Shown: positions 49,892-58,588 of the stretch, in pieces
Numbering within the stretch: position 1 is the stretch's first letter
How the letters are laid out: each line of letters starts with the position of its first letter
Assembly: GCA_050010595.1 (NCBI GenBank)
Contig: JBEKKS010000008.1
Coordinates: forward strand, 62,001-126,000
Source of the DNA: Palsa-513 sp050010595
GTDB lineage: Bacteria; Actinomycetota; Thermoleophilia; Solirubrobacterales; Solirubrobacteraceae
Reading direction: 5' to 3'
DNA: 64,000 bases
Program-made: the position numbers and the translations under genes
Notes under the pieces: model-generated
What the model was told of the DNA's origin: nothing
What the model saw: the letters and a program-made list of their open reading frames with translations, nothing else
The model's database searches: none

Positions 49892-51148
49892 CTACACGTC
49901 GCGCGAGGTCAGGTCGTCGAGCGTCTCACGACGCACCACGACGCGCGCTTCGCCGTCCCTGGCGAAGATCACCGGCGGGCGGGGCACACCGTTGTAGTTG
50001 TTGGCCATCGCGTAGCCGTAGGCGCCCGTCACCGGCACCGCAACCACGTCGCCGACACGTGGCTCGTCAAGCAGCGCGCCGTCGATCAGGACATCACCCG
50101 ACTCGCAGTGCTTGCCGGTCAGCTGCACGCGCGTCGTCCCGCCGAGGCGATCCGCGATCTCCGCCTCGTAGCGCGCGCCGTAGAGCATCGGACGCAGGTT
50201 GTCGGACATGCCGCCGTCAACCGCGACCCAGGTCGAGACATTGCGCTTCACCGTCACGACGCGGTAGAGCGTCACGCCACCGTTCGCGACGAGCGCGCGA
50301 CCCGGCTCGATCAGGATCCGCTTTCCGGGCCCCAGCAGATCGCGCGCCGCGCCAACCAGCTCGCCAACATAATCCTCGACCGACGGCGGCTCATCGGCCG
50401 CCGTGTAGGCGACACCGAGACCGCCGCCGAAGTCGTACACGGGGAAGTCGCCGAGATCGGCGATTGCCGCCACAGCCGTGCGGAACGGACTGAGGTCGAG
50501 CAGGTTCGAGCCGATGTGGAAGTGAAGGCCCTGCAAATCGAGGATCGGCGTGCGTTCGATCAGGGCGATCGCCTCGCGCGCATCGTCGAGGCCGAAGCCG
50601 AACTTCGAGTCGGCCTGTCCGGTCGAGATCTTGTCGTTCGTCTCGCCGCGTACTCCCGGGGTGACGCGCAGCAGGACGGGCTGCGGCTTGCTCGCGAGGC
50701 GCGCCAGCCGCTCGATGTCATCGAAGCCGTCGAGCGCGATCAGACCGACGCCGAAGCGCAGCGCGAGCTCGAACTCGGCGTCATCGCGCGCATTTCCGTG
50801 AAGAACGAGGTCGCTAGGACTGAAGCCGCCCCCCAAAGCAAGGTGAAGCTCACCGGCGGAGGCTACGTCGCAGCCGAGTCCTTCCTGCGCGAAGAGCGCC
50901 ATCACGGCGGTCGCGGGGAACGTCTTCGAGGCGAAGAGGACGCGGAAATCGCTGTGGCCGGCGGCAGCGAACGCGGCGATGAAGGCGCGCGCGCGGGAGC
51001 GCAGGTCCTGCTCGACGACAACGTAGGCGGGCGTGCCGAAGCGCTCCGCGAGCTCGATCGCGTCGCAGCCTCCGAGCACGAGGTGCCCGGCGTCGTTGAT
51101 CTCGGAGCCCAGCGGGTAGATGCTCGAGAGCGTCTGAGTCGCAGCCAT
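49892..51148 (-). CDS. lysA: Diaminopimelate decarboxylase LysA
   Basis: A 418-residue fold-III PLP enzyme making lysine. The PLP lysine is K75 in LFASKTFPA. The HFHIGSN motif, the EPGRALVANGG phosphate-binding block and GKHCESGD, with the catalytic cysteine of the partner subunit, are all present. The start is ATG 51148, giving MAATQTLSSI; a longer in-frame start (51208) overlaps the divergent htpX promoter region. AATAAT lies 9 bases upstream of this ATG. It heads the lysA-hom-thrC-thrB run. Confidence 0.94.
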   Translation of the reverse strand: MAATQTLSSIYPLGSEINDAGHLVLGGCDAIELAERFGTPAYVVVEQDLRSRARAFIAAFAAAGHSDFRVLFASKTFPATAVMALFAQEGLGCDVASAGELHLALGGGFSPSDLVLHGNARDDAEFELALRFGVGLIALDGFDDIERLARLASKPQPVLLRVTPGVRGETNDKISTGQADSKFGFGLDDAREAIALIERTPILDLQGLHFHIGSNLLDLSPFRTAVAAIADLGDFPVYDFGGGLGVAYTAADEPPSVEDYVGELVGAARDLLGPGKRILIEPGRALVANGGVTLYRVVTVKRNVSTWVAVDGGMSDNLRPMLYGARYEAEIADRLGGTTRVQLTGKHCESGDVLIDGALLDEPRVGDVVAVPVTGAYGYAMANNYNGVPRPPVIFARDGEARVVVRRETLDDLTSRDV

Positions 51149-51214
51149 CGTTGGGCGATTATTGCGGTCCGGAGCGCTGCCGGCCTCGCCCACGAACTCT
51201 GCGATCATCTTGGT

Positions 51215-52138
51215 GTGGCAAGCAAGCGCAGCGCGTTCGGCAAGGACCGCGGACTTCAGGGCAGGATGCTCATCACGATGTTCCTGCTCGGACTGCTGTA
51301 CGTGGCGCTGATCGGCGCGCTGTTCGCCTCCGGCGCGAGCGGCGTCCTGATCGCGATCGTCGCGGTCGGGCTGCTCGGCTTCCAGGTGTTCGGCTCAGAC
51401 AAGCTCGCTCTGGCGACGATGGGTGCGCGCGAGGTCTCGCCGCAGGAGCAGCCGGAGCTTCACGCGATCGTCGAGCGGCTCTGCGTACAGGCCGACCTGC
51501 CGAAGCCGCGCATCGCTGTGATGAGCTCGAACATGCCGAACGCCTTCGCGACCGGGCGCTCGCAGAAGAGCGCGACAGTTTGCGCGACCACGGGCTTGCT
51601 GCGAATGCTCGAGCCGGCCGAGCTCGAGGGCGTGATCGGACATGAGCTGACGCACGTGATCAACCGCGATGTGCTCGTGATGACCGTCGCGAGCTTCTTT
51701 GCGATCGTCGCGGCGGCGATCATCCGCTTCTCCTTCTTCTTCGGGGCGTTCGGCGGGATGGGCGGCGGCATGGGGCGCGACCGCGACGAGGAGGAGGCGA
51801 TCATCGTGATCGTGCTCGTCTCGGTGCTCGTCTACGCGATCTCGTTTGTCCTTCTGCGGACGCTGTCGCGCTACCGCGAGTACGCGGCCGACCGCGGCTC
51901 GGCGATCCTGACCGGCCGCCCGAGCGCACTTGCCTCGGCGCTGATCAAGATCAGCGGCACGATCGATCGGATCCCGAGCCAGGACCTGCGCCAAGCGGAG
52001 GGAATGAGCGCGTTCTTCATCGTGCCGGCGCGCGCGAAGCAGTCGATGATGAACATCTTCGCCGACCATCCGCCGCTCGAGAAGCGGCTCGCGGCGCTCG
52101 CTCGCCTGGAAGCGCAGCTTCAAGGCACAGCGTCGTAG
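51215..52138 (+). CDS. htpX: Membrane zinc metalloprotease HtpX
   Basis: A 307-residue integral membrane protease of family M48. The zinc motif is GHELTHVINRD (142-152; HELTH) with the third ligand in YREYAADRGSA. There are two N-terminal helices (about 18-58) and two more near 155-175 and 190-215. HtpX degrades damaged membrane proteins in envelope stress. The start is GTG 51215; longer frames reaching to 49781 are antisense to lysA. It is followed after 2 bases by pspAB and faces pspA-pspAA, so it is part of a phage-shock-type locus. Confidence 0.9.
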   Translation: MASKRSAFGKDRGLQGRMLITMFLLGLLYVALIGALFASGASGVLIAIVAVGLLGFQVFGSDKLALATMGAREVSPQEQPELHAIVERLCVQADLPKPRIAVMSSNMPNAFATGRSQKSATVCATTGLLRMLEPAELEGVIGHELTHVINRDVLVMTVASFFAIVAAAIIRFSFFFGAFGGMGGGMGRDRDEEEAIIVIVLVSVLVYAISFVLLRTLSRYREYAADRGSAILTGRPSALASALIKISGTIDRIPSQDLRQAEGMSAFFIVPARAKQSMMNIFADHPPLEKRLAALARLEAQLQGTAS

Positions 52139-52140
52139 CG

Positions 52141-52722
52141 ATGGGCCTGTTCGACGCGCTCGTCGGCCGGCGGACCGTGAAGGGGCCCGCGTCGCATGAG
52201 CGGCTGTTCGCGCTATCGACGGCCTACGTGACGCTGCAGGCTGAGTACGGCATCACCTGCGGCGGCATCGCCGGGATCGTCTTCCAGCCGCTCGCGACCG
52301 CCGACTTCCAGGCGATGATCAAGGACATGGAGGAGGTCGTCAAAGCGACCGCGAGCGAGATGGGTGCGACAGTCGAGTCGCACGACGACGACTACGGCTA
52401 CCGCTGGCTGGTCGTACGTGACACGCAAGCGGCGGTCGAGGATCTCGTAGTGACGATCAACGGCGTGTCGACCGCGGTCGAGGACGGCGGCTATGGCGAG
52501 CGGCTCCTGTGCGCCGTGTTCGCGTTCAAGGACTCCGACGGCAAGCAGATCAACTTCATCTACAACTACAAGCGCGGCAGCTGGTACCCGTTCGTCCCGG
52601 CCGCCGGCGAGCAGCAGCGCTCGACCGAGCGGGAGCTGCAGCTGAAGGCACAGATCGGCGTCGAGCTGCCGATCGAGCCCGAGCTCGAGCGCTGGTTCCC
52701 GCTGTGGGGCCTACCGTTCTAG
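52141..52722 (+). CDS. pspAB: PspA-associated protein PspAB
   Basis: A 193-residue protein matching the PspAB family, found beside htpX and pspA in actinobacteria and other bacteria. It begins MGLFDALVGRR. The middle YGITCGGIAGIVFQPLATAD and the tail ELERWFPLWGLPF are characteristic. No membrane segment is present, so it is cytosolic, presumably working with HtpX or PspA at the membrane. It starts 2 bases after htpX, indicating a two-gene unit. The molecular activity is not established. Confidence 0.85.
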   Translation: MGLFDALVGRRTVKGPASHERLFALSTAYVTLQAEYGITCGGIAGIVFQPLATADFQAMIKDMEEVVKATASEMGATVESHDDDYGYRWLVVRDTQAAVEDLVVTINGVSTAVEDGGYGERLLCAVFAFKDSDGKQINFIYNYKRGSWYPFVPAAGEQQRSTERELQLKAQIGVELPIEPELERWFPLWGLPF

Positions 52723-52749
52723 GGCGCTGAGAGCCGGGCAGGGGGCGCG

Positions 52750-53328
52750 GTGAGCGGTCCGGAGCTTGCGACCGAGCGGCTGCTGCTGCGTCGCTGGCGC
52801 GACAGCGATCACGACGCGTTCGCCGCGCTCAACGCGGACCCGCAGGTGATGGCCCAGTTCCCGGCGCCGCTGACGCGCGCGGAGGCCGAGTTCGTGCTCG
52901 AGCAGATCGAGGTCGGGTTCGAGCGCCACGGCTTCGGTATCTGGGCGGTCGAGACGACGGCGGACGGCGCCTTCATCGGCCTCGCCGGCCTGTCGGTCGT
53001 GCCGTTCGAGGAGCACTTCACGCCGGCCGTCGAGATCGGCTGGAGGTTGCTGCCGGCCGCCTGGGGCCACGGCTACGCGACCGAGGCGGCGCAGGAAGCG
53101 CTGCGCTTCGGCTTCCTCGAGGCGCGCATGCCCGAGATCGTCTCATTCGCCTCAACCACCAACAGCCGCTCGATCGCCGTCATGGAGCGCCTGCGGATGC
53201 ACCGCATCCCGGACGGCGACTTCAAGCACCCCCTGATGGACCCAGCGCACCCCCTGGCCCCCCACGTCCTCTACCACCTGAGCGCAACCGAGTGGGCCGA
53301 GCGCCCGGCCCCACCAAGCGGCGGCTAA
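52750..53328 (+). CDS. GNAT-family N-acetyltransferase (RimJ/RimL type)
   Basis: A 192-residue acetyltransferase. LATERLLLRRWRDSDHDAFA (6-25) is the RimJ/RimL-type start; the acetyl-CoA region is AAWGHGYATEAAQEALRFGF, and STTNSRSIAVMERLRM is the C-terminal signature. The substrate is unknown. It is the third gene of the htpX-pspAB run, with GTG start 52750, 27 bases after pspAB; whether it belongs functionally to stress response is unclear. It converges on pspAA across about 96 bases. Confidence 0.85.
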   Translation: MSGPELATERLLLRRWRDSDHDAFAALNADPQVMAQFPAPLTRAEAEFVLEQIEVGFERHGFGIWAVETTADGAFIGLAGLSVVPFEEHFTPAVEIGWRLLPAAWGHGYATEAAQEALRFGFLEARMPEIVSFASTTNSRSIAVMERLRMHRIPDGDFKHPLMDPAHPLAPHVLYHLSATEWAERPAPPSGG

Positions 53329-53424
53329 AGCGACGAACCCTTCTTCACGCCCGCGCCCAGCACCCGGCCCCGCCCCAAGCACCCCGCCCCGCCACCACCA
53401 CGGGCCCTAGGGTGAGTCCGTGAG

Positions 53425-53703
53425 TCAGTCTGGGATCAGCCCTTCGCCCGTGAACTTGACCTTGGCCTCCTTGAAGGAGGTATCGGGCGGCGGGAGCATC
53501 AGGTCCGAGGGCTCGAGATCGGCGTCGGCGAGCACGGTCCCGTGGCTTCGCACGTAGTCCATCAGCTCGGCGAGCGCCTTCTCGAAGGCTTGCTCGTCGT
53601 GCCCGTCGATCGTTTGGTGGAGGGCTTCGTCGAGACGTTCGAAGGTCTCGCGCTCGGAGTCGTCGAGCCGGTACTGCCCTTCGGTGAAGATCCGGACGAT
53701 CAT
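53425..53703 (-). CDS. pspAA: PspA-associated protein PspAA
   Basis: A 92-residue protein of the PspAA family: MIVRIFTEGQYRLDDSE start, a middle helical region, and LEPSDLMLPPPDTSFKE followed by GEGLIPD at the C-terminus. PspAA binds PspA and modulates it in actinobacteria that lack PspBC. Its start codon overlaps the pspA stop by 4 bases (ATGA), giving a two-gene operon. The genes htpX-pspAB face it, so all four Psp-related genes lie within 3.3 kb. Confidence 0.88.
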   Translation of the reverse strand: MIVRIFTEGQYRLDDSERETFERLDEALHQTIDGHDEQAFEKALAELMDYVRSHGTVLADADLEPSDLMLPPPDTSFKEAKVKFTGEGLIPD

Positions 53704-54515
53704 GACTTGGCCGCGTCGTCCGCGGGCGCTGCGGCGGGTGCGGCCTCAGGCTCCTCTGCCGGAGCTGCCGCGTCGCCGGCGGCGAGCGCTGCCGGGGCCT
53801 CGCCACCGCTCCCGAGCTCGGCTTTCATCTTCGCGAGCTCGTCATCGACGGCCCCGCCCGTGCTGAGCTGCTCGAGCTGGCGGTCGATGTCGTCCTTGGC
53901 AGGGCCGAGCTGGGTCATGTCGTCGAAGGTGCCCGAATCCTCGAGCTCGCCCATCGCCGATGCGCGCGCTTTCATGTCCTCGGTCTTGTCCAGCGCCCGC
54001 TGCATAGCCATACCGACGTCGGCCATCTGCTCGCCGACACCGGTCGCGGCCTCGGAGATCCTTACCTGTGCCTCGGCGGCCGAGTACTGCGCCTTGATGA
54101 CTTCCTTCTTGGTGCGGAAGGCTTCGAGCTTGGCGCGCATCGCGGCCTCGGAGTCGACCAGCTTCTGCTGCTGTGCCTCGAGCTCCGTGATCTGCTGGTC
54201 GAGTCCCTGCAGCTGCTCCTGAACGCCTTGCTTGCGCTCGAGCGCGACGCGCGCAAGGTCCTCGCGGTTGGCGGCCAGGGCCTGGCGCGCCTGCGTGTCG
54301 AGCTTGACGAGCTGCTGCTGCATCTGCGTTTCCTGCAGCTGCAACCGCTTCTTGGAGGTGACGACGTCGGCGATGCCCTTCTTGACGTTCTGCAGCAGCT
54401 CGATCTGCTTGGTGTAGCTGTAGTCGAGGGTCTCCGCCGGGTCCTCGGCGCGGTCCAGCATCTTGGAGACCTTCGCCTTGACGATCGTCGACATTCGGCC
54501 TGACATTCCAGGCAT
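53700..54515 (-). CDS. pspA: PspA/IM30 phage-shock protein
   Basis: A 271-residue coiled-coil protein of the PspA/IM30 family, which binds stressed membranes. MSTIVKAKVSKMLDRAEDPAE begins the amphipathic helix region, followed by TLDYSYTKQIELLQNVKKGI and a long heptad-rich coiled coil (about 35-200). The tail (about 230-271) is Ala/Pro/Glu-rich and probably disordered. ATG 54515 is chosen because AAGGAGG lies 5 bases upstream; it gives MPGMSGRM. A start at 54827 would add a spurious N-terminus. It is followed directly by pspAA. Confidence 0.9.
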   Translation of the reverse strand: MPGMSGRMSTIVKAKVSKMLDRAEDPAETLDYSYTKQIELLQNVKKGIADVVTSKKRLQLQETQMQQQLVKLDTQARQALAANREDLARVALERKQGVQEQLQGLDQQITELEAQQQKLVDSEAAMRAKLEAFRTKKEVIKAQYSAAEAQVRISEAATGVGEQMADVGMAMQRALDKTEDMKARASAMGELEDSGTFDDMTQLGPAKDDIDRQLEQLSTGGAVDDELAKMKAELGSGGEAPAALAAGDAAAPAEEPEAAPAAAPADDAAKS

Positions 54516-54588
54516 CGGTTCCTCCTTCGCGGGTTCCATCGAAGCGTAGCCGACGGGGACCGCCGCGGCGCAGCGCTGGAATAGGCCC

Positions 54589-55305
54589 TCAGTAGCTGGC
54601 CGGGTGGCGCGCGACGAAGCCGGTCGTCGAGGCGAGCAGCGGGCGCCAGCGCGGGCCGCTCGCGCCGGTCGGGTCGCCCTCGGTGCTGGTGTCCAGACGG
54701 ATGCCCGCGACCTCGAGGAAGGCGTGCTGCGGGTTCGTGTAGACGGTGATCCAGGCACCCTGCCCGGGCAGACCCCAGGTCTCGAACGCGCTCGAGTCGA
54801 GCGGCGAATCGAGCAATCCGCCGCCATAGAGCGCGTAGGAGACGGTGCCGGAGCAGTCGTAACCGCTCGCGACGAAGCTCGCGTGACCGCCGCCGTAGAC
54901 GTAGGGCAGCCCGATCAGCTGATTGCCTGCCCAGATCGCCTGCTGCACGGCCGGCGGGGCTTGCGCGGGAGCGGCGGCGTAGCCGTCGGACATGATCTGG
55001 GCGACGCTGCCGGGCACCGTCATCGTCAGCGCCGCGCTGAGCGGCGTCGGCCCGCCGGTGGCTGTGGCCCCGGTCGTGCCAGTAGTCGTGCCGCTCGGCC
55101 CGGTGACGGCGGGCGCGGCGGCGAGCCCTACGACGCCGGTGGAGGCGGTTGGACCGGTGGCCGTGATCGACGAGCCGGGATAGAGCGCGCCGCCGTCGAG
55201 CGCGCGCGGAGAGACCTGCGTGCCGGCGAGGGCGACCGGCACGCCGAAGGCGAGTGAGACGAGCACGAGACTCGTCAGGGAGTGTCTACGCAAGAGCTGG
55301 GGCAT
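54589..55305 (-). CDS. Secreted NlpC/P60 cell-wall hydrolase
   Basis: A 238-residue protein with a signal peptide (SLTSLVLVSLAFGVPVALA), a Thr/Gly/Ala-rich linker (about 45-88), and an NlpC/P60 cysteine-peptidase domain (about 118-238). The catalytic cysteine is C151 in YDCSGTVSYAL and the histidine is H194 in NPQHAFLEV; VYGGGHASF precedes the Cys. It should cleave peptide crosslinks of peptidoglycan. The domain is compact at the C-terminus, with a short C-terminal extension, WRPLLASTTGFVARHP. It lies beside the Psp genes and is divergent from the small hypothetical at 55450. Confidence 0.85.
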   Translation of the reverse strand: MPQLLRRHSLTSLVLVSLAFGVPVALAGTQVSPRALDGGALYPGSSITATGPTASTGVVGLAAAPAVTGPSGTTTGTTGATATGGPTPLSAALTMTVPGSVAQIMSDGYAAAPAQAPPAVQQAIWAGNQLIGLPYVYGGGHASFVASGYDCSGTVSYALYGGGLLDSPLDSSAFETWGLPGQGAWITVYTNPQHAFLEVAGIRLDTSTEGDPTGASGPRWRPLLASTTGFVARHPASY

Positions 55306-55449
55306 GTGGTCGAATTGGAGCCGGCGACGACCCCGTCTCTATGTGAGTCGGCGTGGCGGGCGCGCGACTGTCGATCCGCAGGGAAAGTTGCGGGCTTGCC
55401 CGGCCTGCCCGAGCCAACGGTTCGGGTCCACCCACTACACTGGCCGGCG

Positions 55450-55722
55450 ATGAGCGAAGCAGAGTCACCGCGGCTAAGCGCCGCCGGTCACACCGTCACG
55501 GTCGAGGACGTGCGGCAGCTGATGGGCGCCTCAACCCCGCACTTCGCGCTGCAGCTGCGGGCGCGAATCGCGAAGCTGATCGCGGATCTGCCGGAAGCTG
55601 ACCCCGCGCGCCTGCTTGGCGAGGCCGAGATCCGCCGGCTCGAGCAGCTCGCGCGCGACGGCGAGACGCGCGGCGGCGATGCGCAGGACGGCCAGCGCCC
55701 GCTCGCCTCGCTGCGCGACTGA
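55450..55722 (+). CDS. Small conserved hypothetical protein
   Basis: A 90-residue protein with a helical core: EDVRQLMGASTPHFALQLRARI (about 19-40), then LPEADPARLLGEAEIRRLEQLARDG. It is acidic/arginine-rich and has no signal peptide. The ATG at 55450 has TACACT (55436-55441) 8 bases upstream, a leaderless-type promoter. It precedes xseA by 54 bases on the same strand; an operon is possible but xseA has its own TAGGCT box. Function unknown. Confidence 0.6.
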   Translation: MSEAESPRLSAAGHTVTVEDVRQLMGASTPHFALQLRARIAKLIADLPEADPARLLGEAEIRRLEQLARDGETRGGDAQDGQRPLASLRD

Positions 55723-55776
55723 CGCAGGCCGCAGCGCACGAATCAGCGCACCACCACCCGGTAGGCTCGTTGGCGG

Positions 55777-57111
55777 GTGACCGAACAGGGACAGCTCTCG
55801 CTCGACGACGACGGTGGTGGCAGCGGCGCCAGCCTGCTTCCCGGGCCCTACCCGGTCGGTCGCTATGCGGCGCGGCTGCGTGACCAGCTGCGTTCCTTTG
55901 CGCGCGTGCAGCTGACCGGCGAGATCGCGAACCTGCGAGCGCCGACGCGCACACGCGCCTACTTCGAGCTGCGCGACGCCGACGGCGCGGTTCCGTGCGC
56001 GATGTGGCGCACCGACTGGGAGCGTCTCGCGCGAGTCACGGATCAGCTCGCGGACGGGATGGAAGTCGTCGTGGCGGGCGGCTGCGACTACTACCCGGGC
56101 AGCTCGAGCGCGTCCCCTTCGTTCAGCTTCGCGGTCGCCGAGCTGCGGATCGCGGGCGCCGGTGACCTGCTGGTCCAGATCGAGCGCCGCCGGGAGGCGC
56201 TCGCCGATGACGGCCTGCTCGAGCGCCAGCGCGAGCTGCCGCGCCCGTTGCTCCCGCGGACGATCGCGATCGTGTGCGGCGCCGGCGCGAAGGCGGGCGA
56301 CGACGTGCTCGCGGCGCTCGAGCGGCGTGGTTGGCACGGACGGATCGTGTGGGCCTTCGCGCCGGTGCAGGACCGCCACGCCGCACCTCGGATCGCCCAA
56401 GCGCTGCGCGACCTGGCGGCACTGAGTCCCGCCGAGGTGATCGTTGTCGCCCGTGGCGGCGGCTCGATGACCGATCTACTCGCGTTCTCTGACGAGACGC
56501 TCTGCCGCACCGTGGCGCTGCTGCCCGTGCCCGTGATCGCATCGATCGGCCATCACAGCGACAGGACGCTGCTCGACGAGGTCGCCGCCGCGAGCTGCTC
56601 CACCCCCACCCATGCAGCCGAGGTCGCCGTCGGAATCGACTGCTCCCAGGCGCGCGGCGACCTGCTCGCCAGCGCCCGCCGGCTGCGCCGTCACGGCAAT
56701 GCTGCCGTCGTCGAACGCGCGCGGCTGCTCGCAACCCTCGCCCGCGCGCCGGCGAGGCACGTCGCGCGCCAGCGGCTGCGGCTCGATCATCGCGCACACG
56801 ACCTGGACGCGGCGAGCCGGCGACGAATCGCTGCCGAGGGTGCTGCGCTGCTGGCGCGCGCTCGCCTGCTCGCGCGCCACCGCGAGGCACTCGCGCGCGA
56901 GGTTCGGGTGCGCCGCCCCGCAGAGCTCGAGCAGGCGCGGGTGGCGCTCTCCGCGCACGACCCCGAGCGGACGCTCGCGCGCGGCTACGCGCTCGTCGAG
57001 GACGAGCATGGCGAGCCGTTGACAAGCGCGGAACGCGCCGTTTCGCAGGCGGAAGTGACGCTGCGGTTCGCTGACGGGCGCGTCGGAGCTCGTATCGCGG
57101 GCAGGCGATGA
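55777..57111 (+). CDS. xseA: Exodeoxyribonuclease VII large subunit XseA
   Basis: A 444-residue nuclease subunit. An OB-fold N-terminus (about 25-125: GEIANLRAPTRTRAYFELRD) is followed by the nuclease core and a coiled coil. VVARGGGSMTDLLAF and SIGHHSDRTLLDEVAA retain the catalytic Arg, His and Asp positions of the family, but neighbouring residues differ (GHHSD for GHETD, and CGAGAKAGDD for TSxxGAAxxD). TAGGCT lies 9 bases before GTG 55777. It overlaps xseB by 4 bases. It degrades single-stranded DNA in both directions. Confidence 0.9.
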   Translation: MTEQGQLSLDDDGGGSGASLLPGPYPVGRYAARLRDQLRSFARVQLTGEIANLRAPTRTRAYFELRDADGAVPCAMWRTDWERLARVTDQLADGMEVVVAGGCDYYPGSSSASPSFSFAVAELRIAGAGDLLVQIERRREALADDGLLERQRELPRPLLPRTIAIVCGAGAKAGDDVLAALERRGWHGRIVWAFAPVQDRHAAPRIAQALRDLAALSPAEVIVVARGGGSMTDLLAFSDETLCRTVALLPVPVIASIGHHSDRTLLDEVAAASCSTPTHAAEVAVGIDCSQARGDLLASARRLRRHGNAAVVERARLLATLARAPARHVARQRLRLDHRAHDLDAASRRRIAAEGAALLARARLLARHREALAREVRVRRPAELEQARVALSAHDPERTLARGYALVEDEHGEPLTSAERAVSQAEVTLRFADGRVGARIAGRR

Positions 57112-57365
57112 GCGAAGCACCGGAACGGGGCAGCGGCGAGAGCGGACCGCTCGACTACGAGACAGCCGCCGCGCGCGTCGAGGAGATCGTGCGCAGGCTG
57201 GACTCGGGTGAAGCGGGCCTGCGCGAGACGCTGGAGCTCGTGCGCGAGGGCCGCAGCCTAATCGAGCTGTGCGCTGCCGAGCTCGCCGCGGTCGGCGGCG
57301 AGGTTGAGGCGCTGCGTCTCGACGAGCTCGTAGCCCACCTCGAGGGCGCGAGCGATGAGCGCTAG
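57108..57365 (+). CDS. xseB: Exodeoxyribonuclease VII small subunit XseB
   Basis: An 85-residue helical hairpin protein. DYETAAARVEEIVRRLDSGE and LRETLELVREGRSLIELCAAEL (37-58) are the family-defining segments. It assembles around XseA. Its ATG overlaps the xseA stop (ATGA) and its end overlaps the start of the enolase-superfamily gene by 11 bases, making a translationally coupled group of three. Confidence 0.92.
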   Translation: MSEAPERGSGESGPLDYETAAARVEEIVRRLDSGEAGLRETLELVREGRSLIELCAAELAAVGGEVEALRLDELVAHLEGASDER

Positions 57366-58413
57366 CTGGGGGGCGATCGCCGAGCTCGAGCTGACGATCG
57401 AGCGCTACGAGCTCGAACGCCTGGAGCTGGCAACCGGGGCGGACTTCGTCCGCGTGACGACGGTGGTCCACCTCCACGGCGCCGGCGAGGAGGGCCTCGG
57501 TGAGGACGTCACCTATGCGACGGTGGACCACGACGCGCTGGCGGCCGCCGGCCCAACGCTGCCGATCGCGGGGCGCTTCACGATCGCGAGCTTCGCGGAC
57601 CGCCTCGGGAGCCTCGACCTTTTTCCAAGTGAGCCGCAGAGCCCGGTCTACCGCCGCTACCGCCGCTGGGCGTTCGAGTCGGCGGCACTTGACCTCGCCC
57701 TGCGCCAGGGGCACGAGCCATTGCATGCGGTGCTCGCACGCACGCCGGCGCCGCTGCGCTTCGTCGCCTCGCTGCGGCTGCCCGAGCCACCATCGCTGGC
57801 GCCAATCGAGGAGCGTCTCGCCCAGCATCCGGATCTCCGCTTCAAGCTCGACCCGACGCCGAGCTGGGACGAGCGGCTGATCGAACAGCTCGCGGCGCTC
57901 GAGGTGGTAGCGGTCTGTGACCTCAAGGGCTGGTACCACGGCACGACCGTCGACAATCCGCCCGATCCGACGCTCTACGCCCGCATCGTCGAAGGGTTTC
58001 CCCACGCCTGGCTGGAGGATCCGGCGCTGACCGAGCTGACCGAGCCGCTGCTCGAGGCGCATCGCGATCGCATCACCTGGGATGCGCCGATCCACACCGT
58101 TGACGACGTGCTGGCGCTCAGCTTCGCGCCACGCATGCTGAATGTGAAGCCGTCGCGTCTGGGCAGCCTGCGCGAGCTGTGCTCGCTCTACGACTTCTGC
58201 GAAGCGAACGAGATCGGTCTGTACGGGGGCGGGCAGACCGAGCTCGGCGTCGGCCGGGGGCAGATTCAGTACCTCGCGTCGCTCTTCCACCCGGATACGC
58301 CGAACGACGTCGCGCCGGCGCCGTACAACTTCCACCCGCTCCCGCCCGCGCTACCAGGCAGCCCGCTGGCACCGGCGCCGTCCGCAACCGGATTCCGCTG
58401 GGGTGGACCGTGA
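57355..58413 (+). CDS. Enolase-superfamily enzyme
   Basis: A 352-residue protein with the enolase-superfamily layout: N-terminal capping domain (about 10-120) and a barrel whose catalytic residues align as K164 (RFKLDPT), metal ligands D189 (VCDLKGWY), E221 (WLEDPAL) and D243 (TWDAPIH), and base K265 (LNVKPSRLG). That pattern resembles muconate-lactonising and o-succinylbenzoate synthase groups. The reaction is unknown. It overlaps xseB by 11 bases, so it is in the same transcript although there is no obvious functional link. ATG 57355 is used. Confidence 0.8.
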   Translation: MSASWGAIAELELTIERYELERLELATGADFVRVTTVVHLHGAGEEGLGEDVTYATVDHDALAAAGPTLPIAGRFTIASFADRLGSLDLFPSEPQSPVYRRYRRWAFESAALDLALRQGHEPLHAVLARTPAPLRFVASLRLPEPPSLAPIEERLAQHPDLRFKLDPTPSWDERLIEQLAALEVVAVCDLKGWYHGTTVDNPPDPTLYARIVEGFPHAWLEDPALTELTEPLLEAHRDRITWDAPIHTVDDVLALSFAPRMLNVKPSRLGSLRELCSLYDFCEANEIGLYGGGQTELGVGRGQIQYLASLFHPDTPNDVAPAPYNFHPLPPALPGSPLAPAPSATGFRWGGP

Positions 58414-58588
58414 TCGCGGCCGCGAACGCGTCGTCAGCCGGCCGAGGGCGCTGAAGCCCCACGTTAAGAAATCCCTACAGCACTCGACAGATCGGAAAGA
58501 TTAGGCAATTATTAAGGTGCGCTTGAGAGTAGGCACGCATACTGCGCGTGCGACACATATCTCGCAATCGCACCTCCTCCCTGATCCC
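58414..58588. other. Gene-free stretch with an AT-rich island and a small hairpin
   Basis: After the enolase-like gene there is a patch of unusual AT content (about 58465-58515, with TTAAG, GATTAGGCAATTATTAAGG) in a GC-rich genome. GCACGC (58533-58538) and GCGTGC (58546-58551) form a 6-bp stem with a 7-base loop. No open frame of note. It could carry a promoter or a small RNA; nothing decides this. Confidence 0.35.

Noticed and set aside
49781..51214. N-terminal extension of HtpX by 478 codons
   Set aside because: The extension is antisense to lysA; the HtpX domain begins at GTG 51215, and family length supports the short form.
48615..51214. Threonine or lysine riboswitch/attenuator before lysA-hom-thrC-thrB
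   Set aside because: The gaps are at most about 66 bases, with no leader peptide rich in Thr/Lys codons and no stable alternative hairpins visible.
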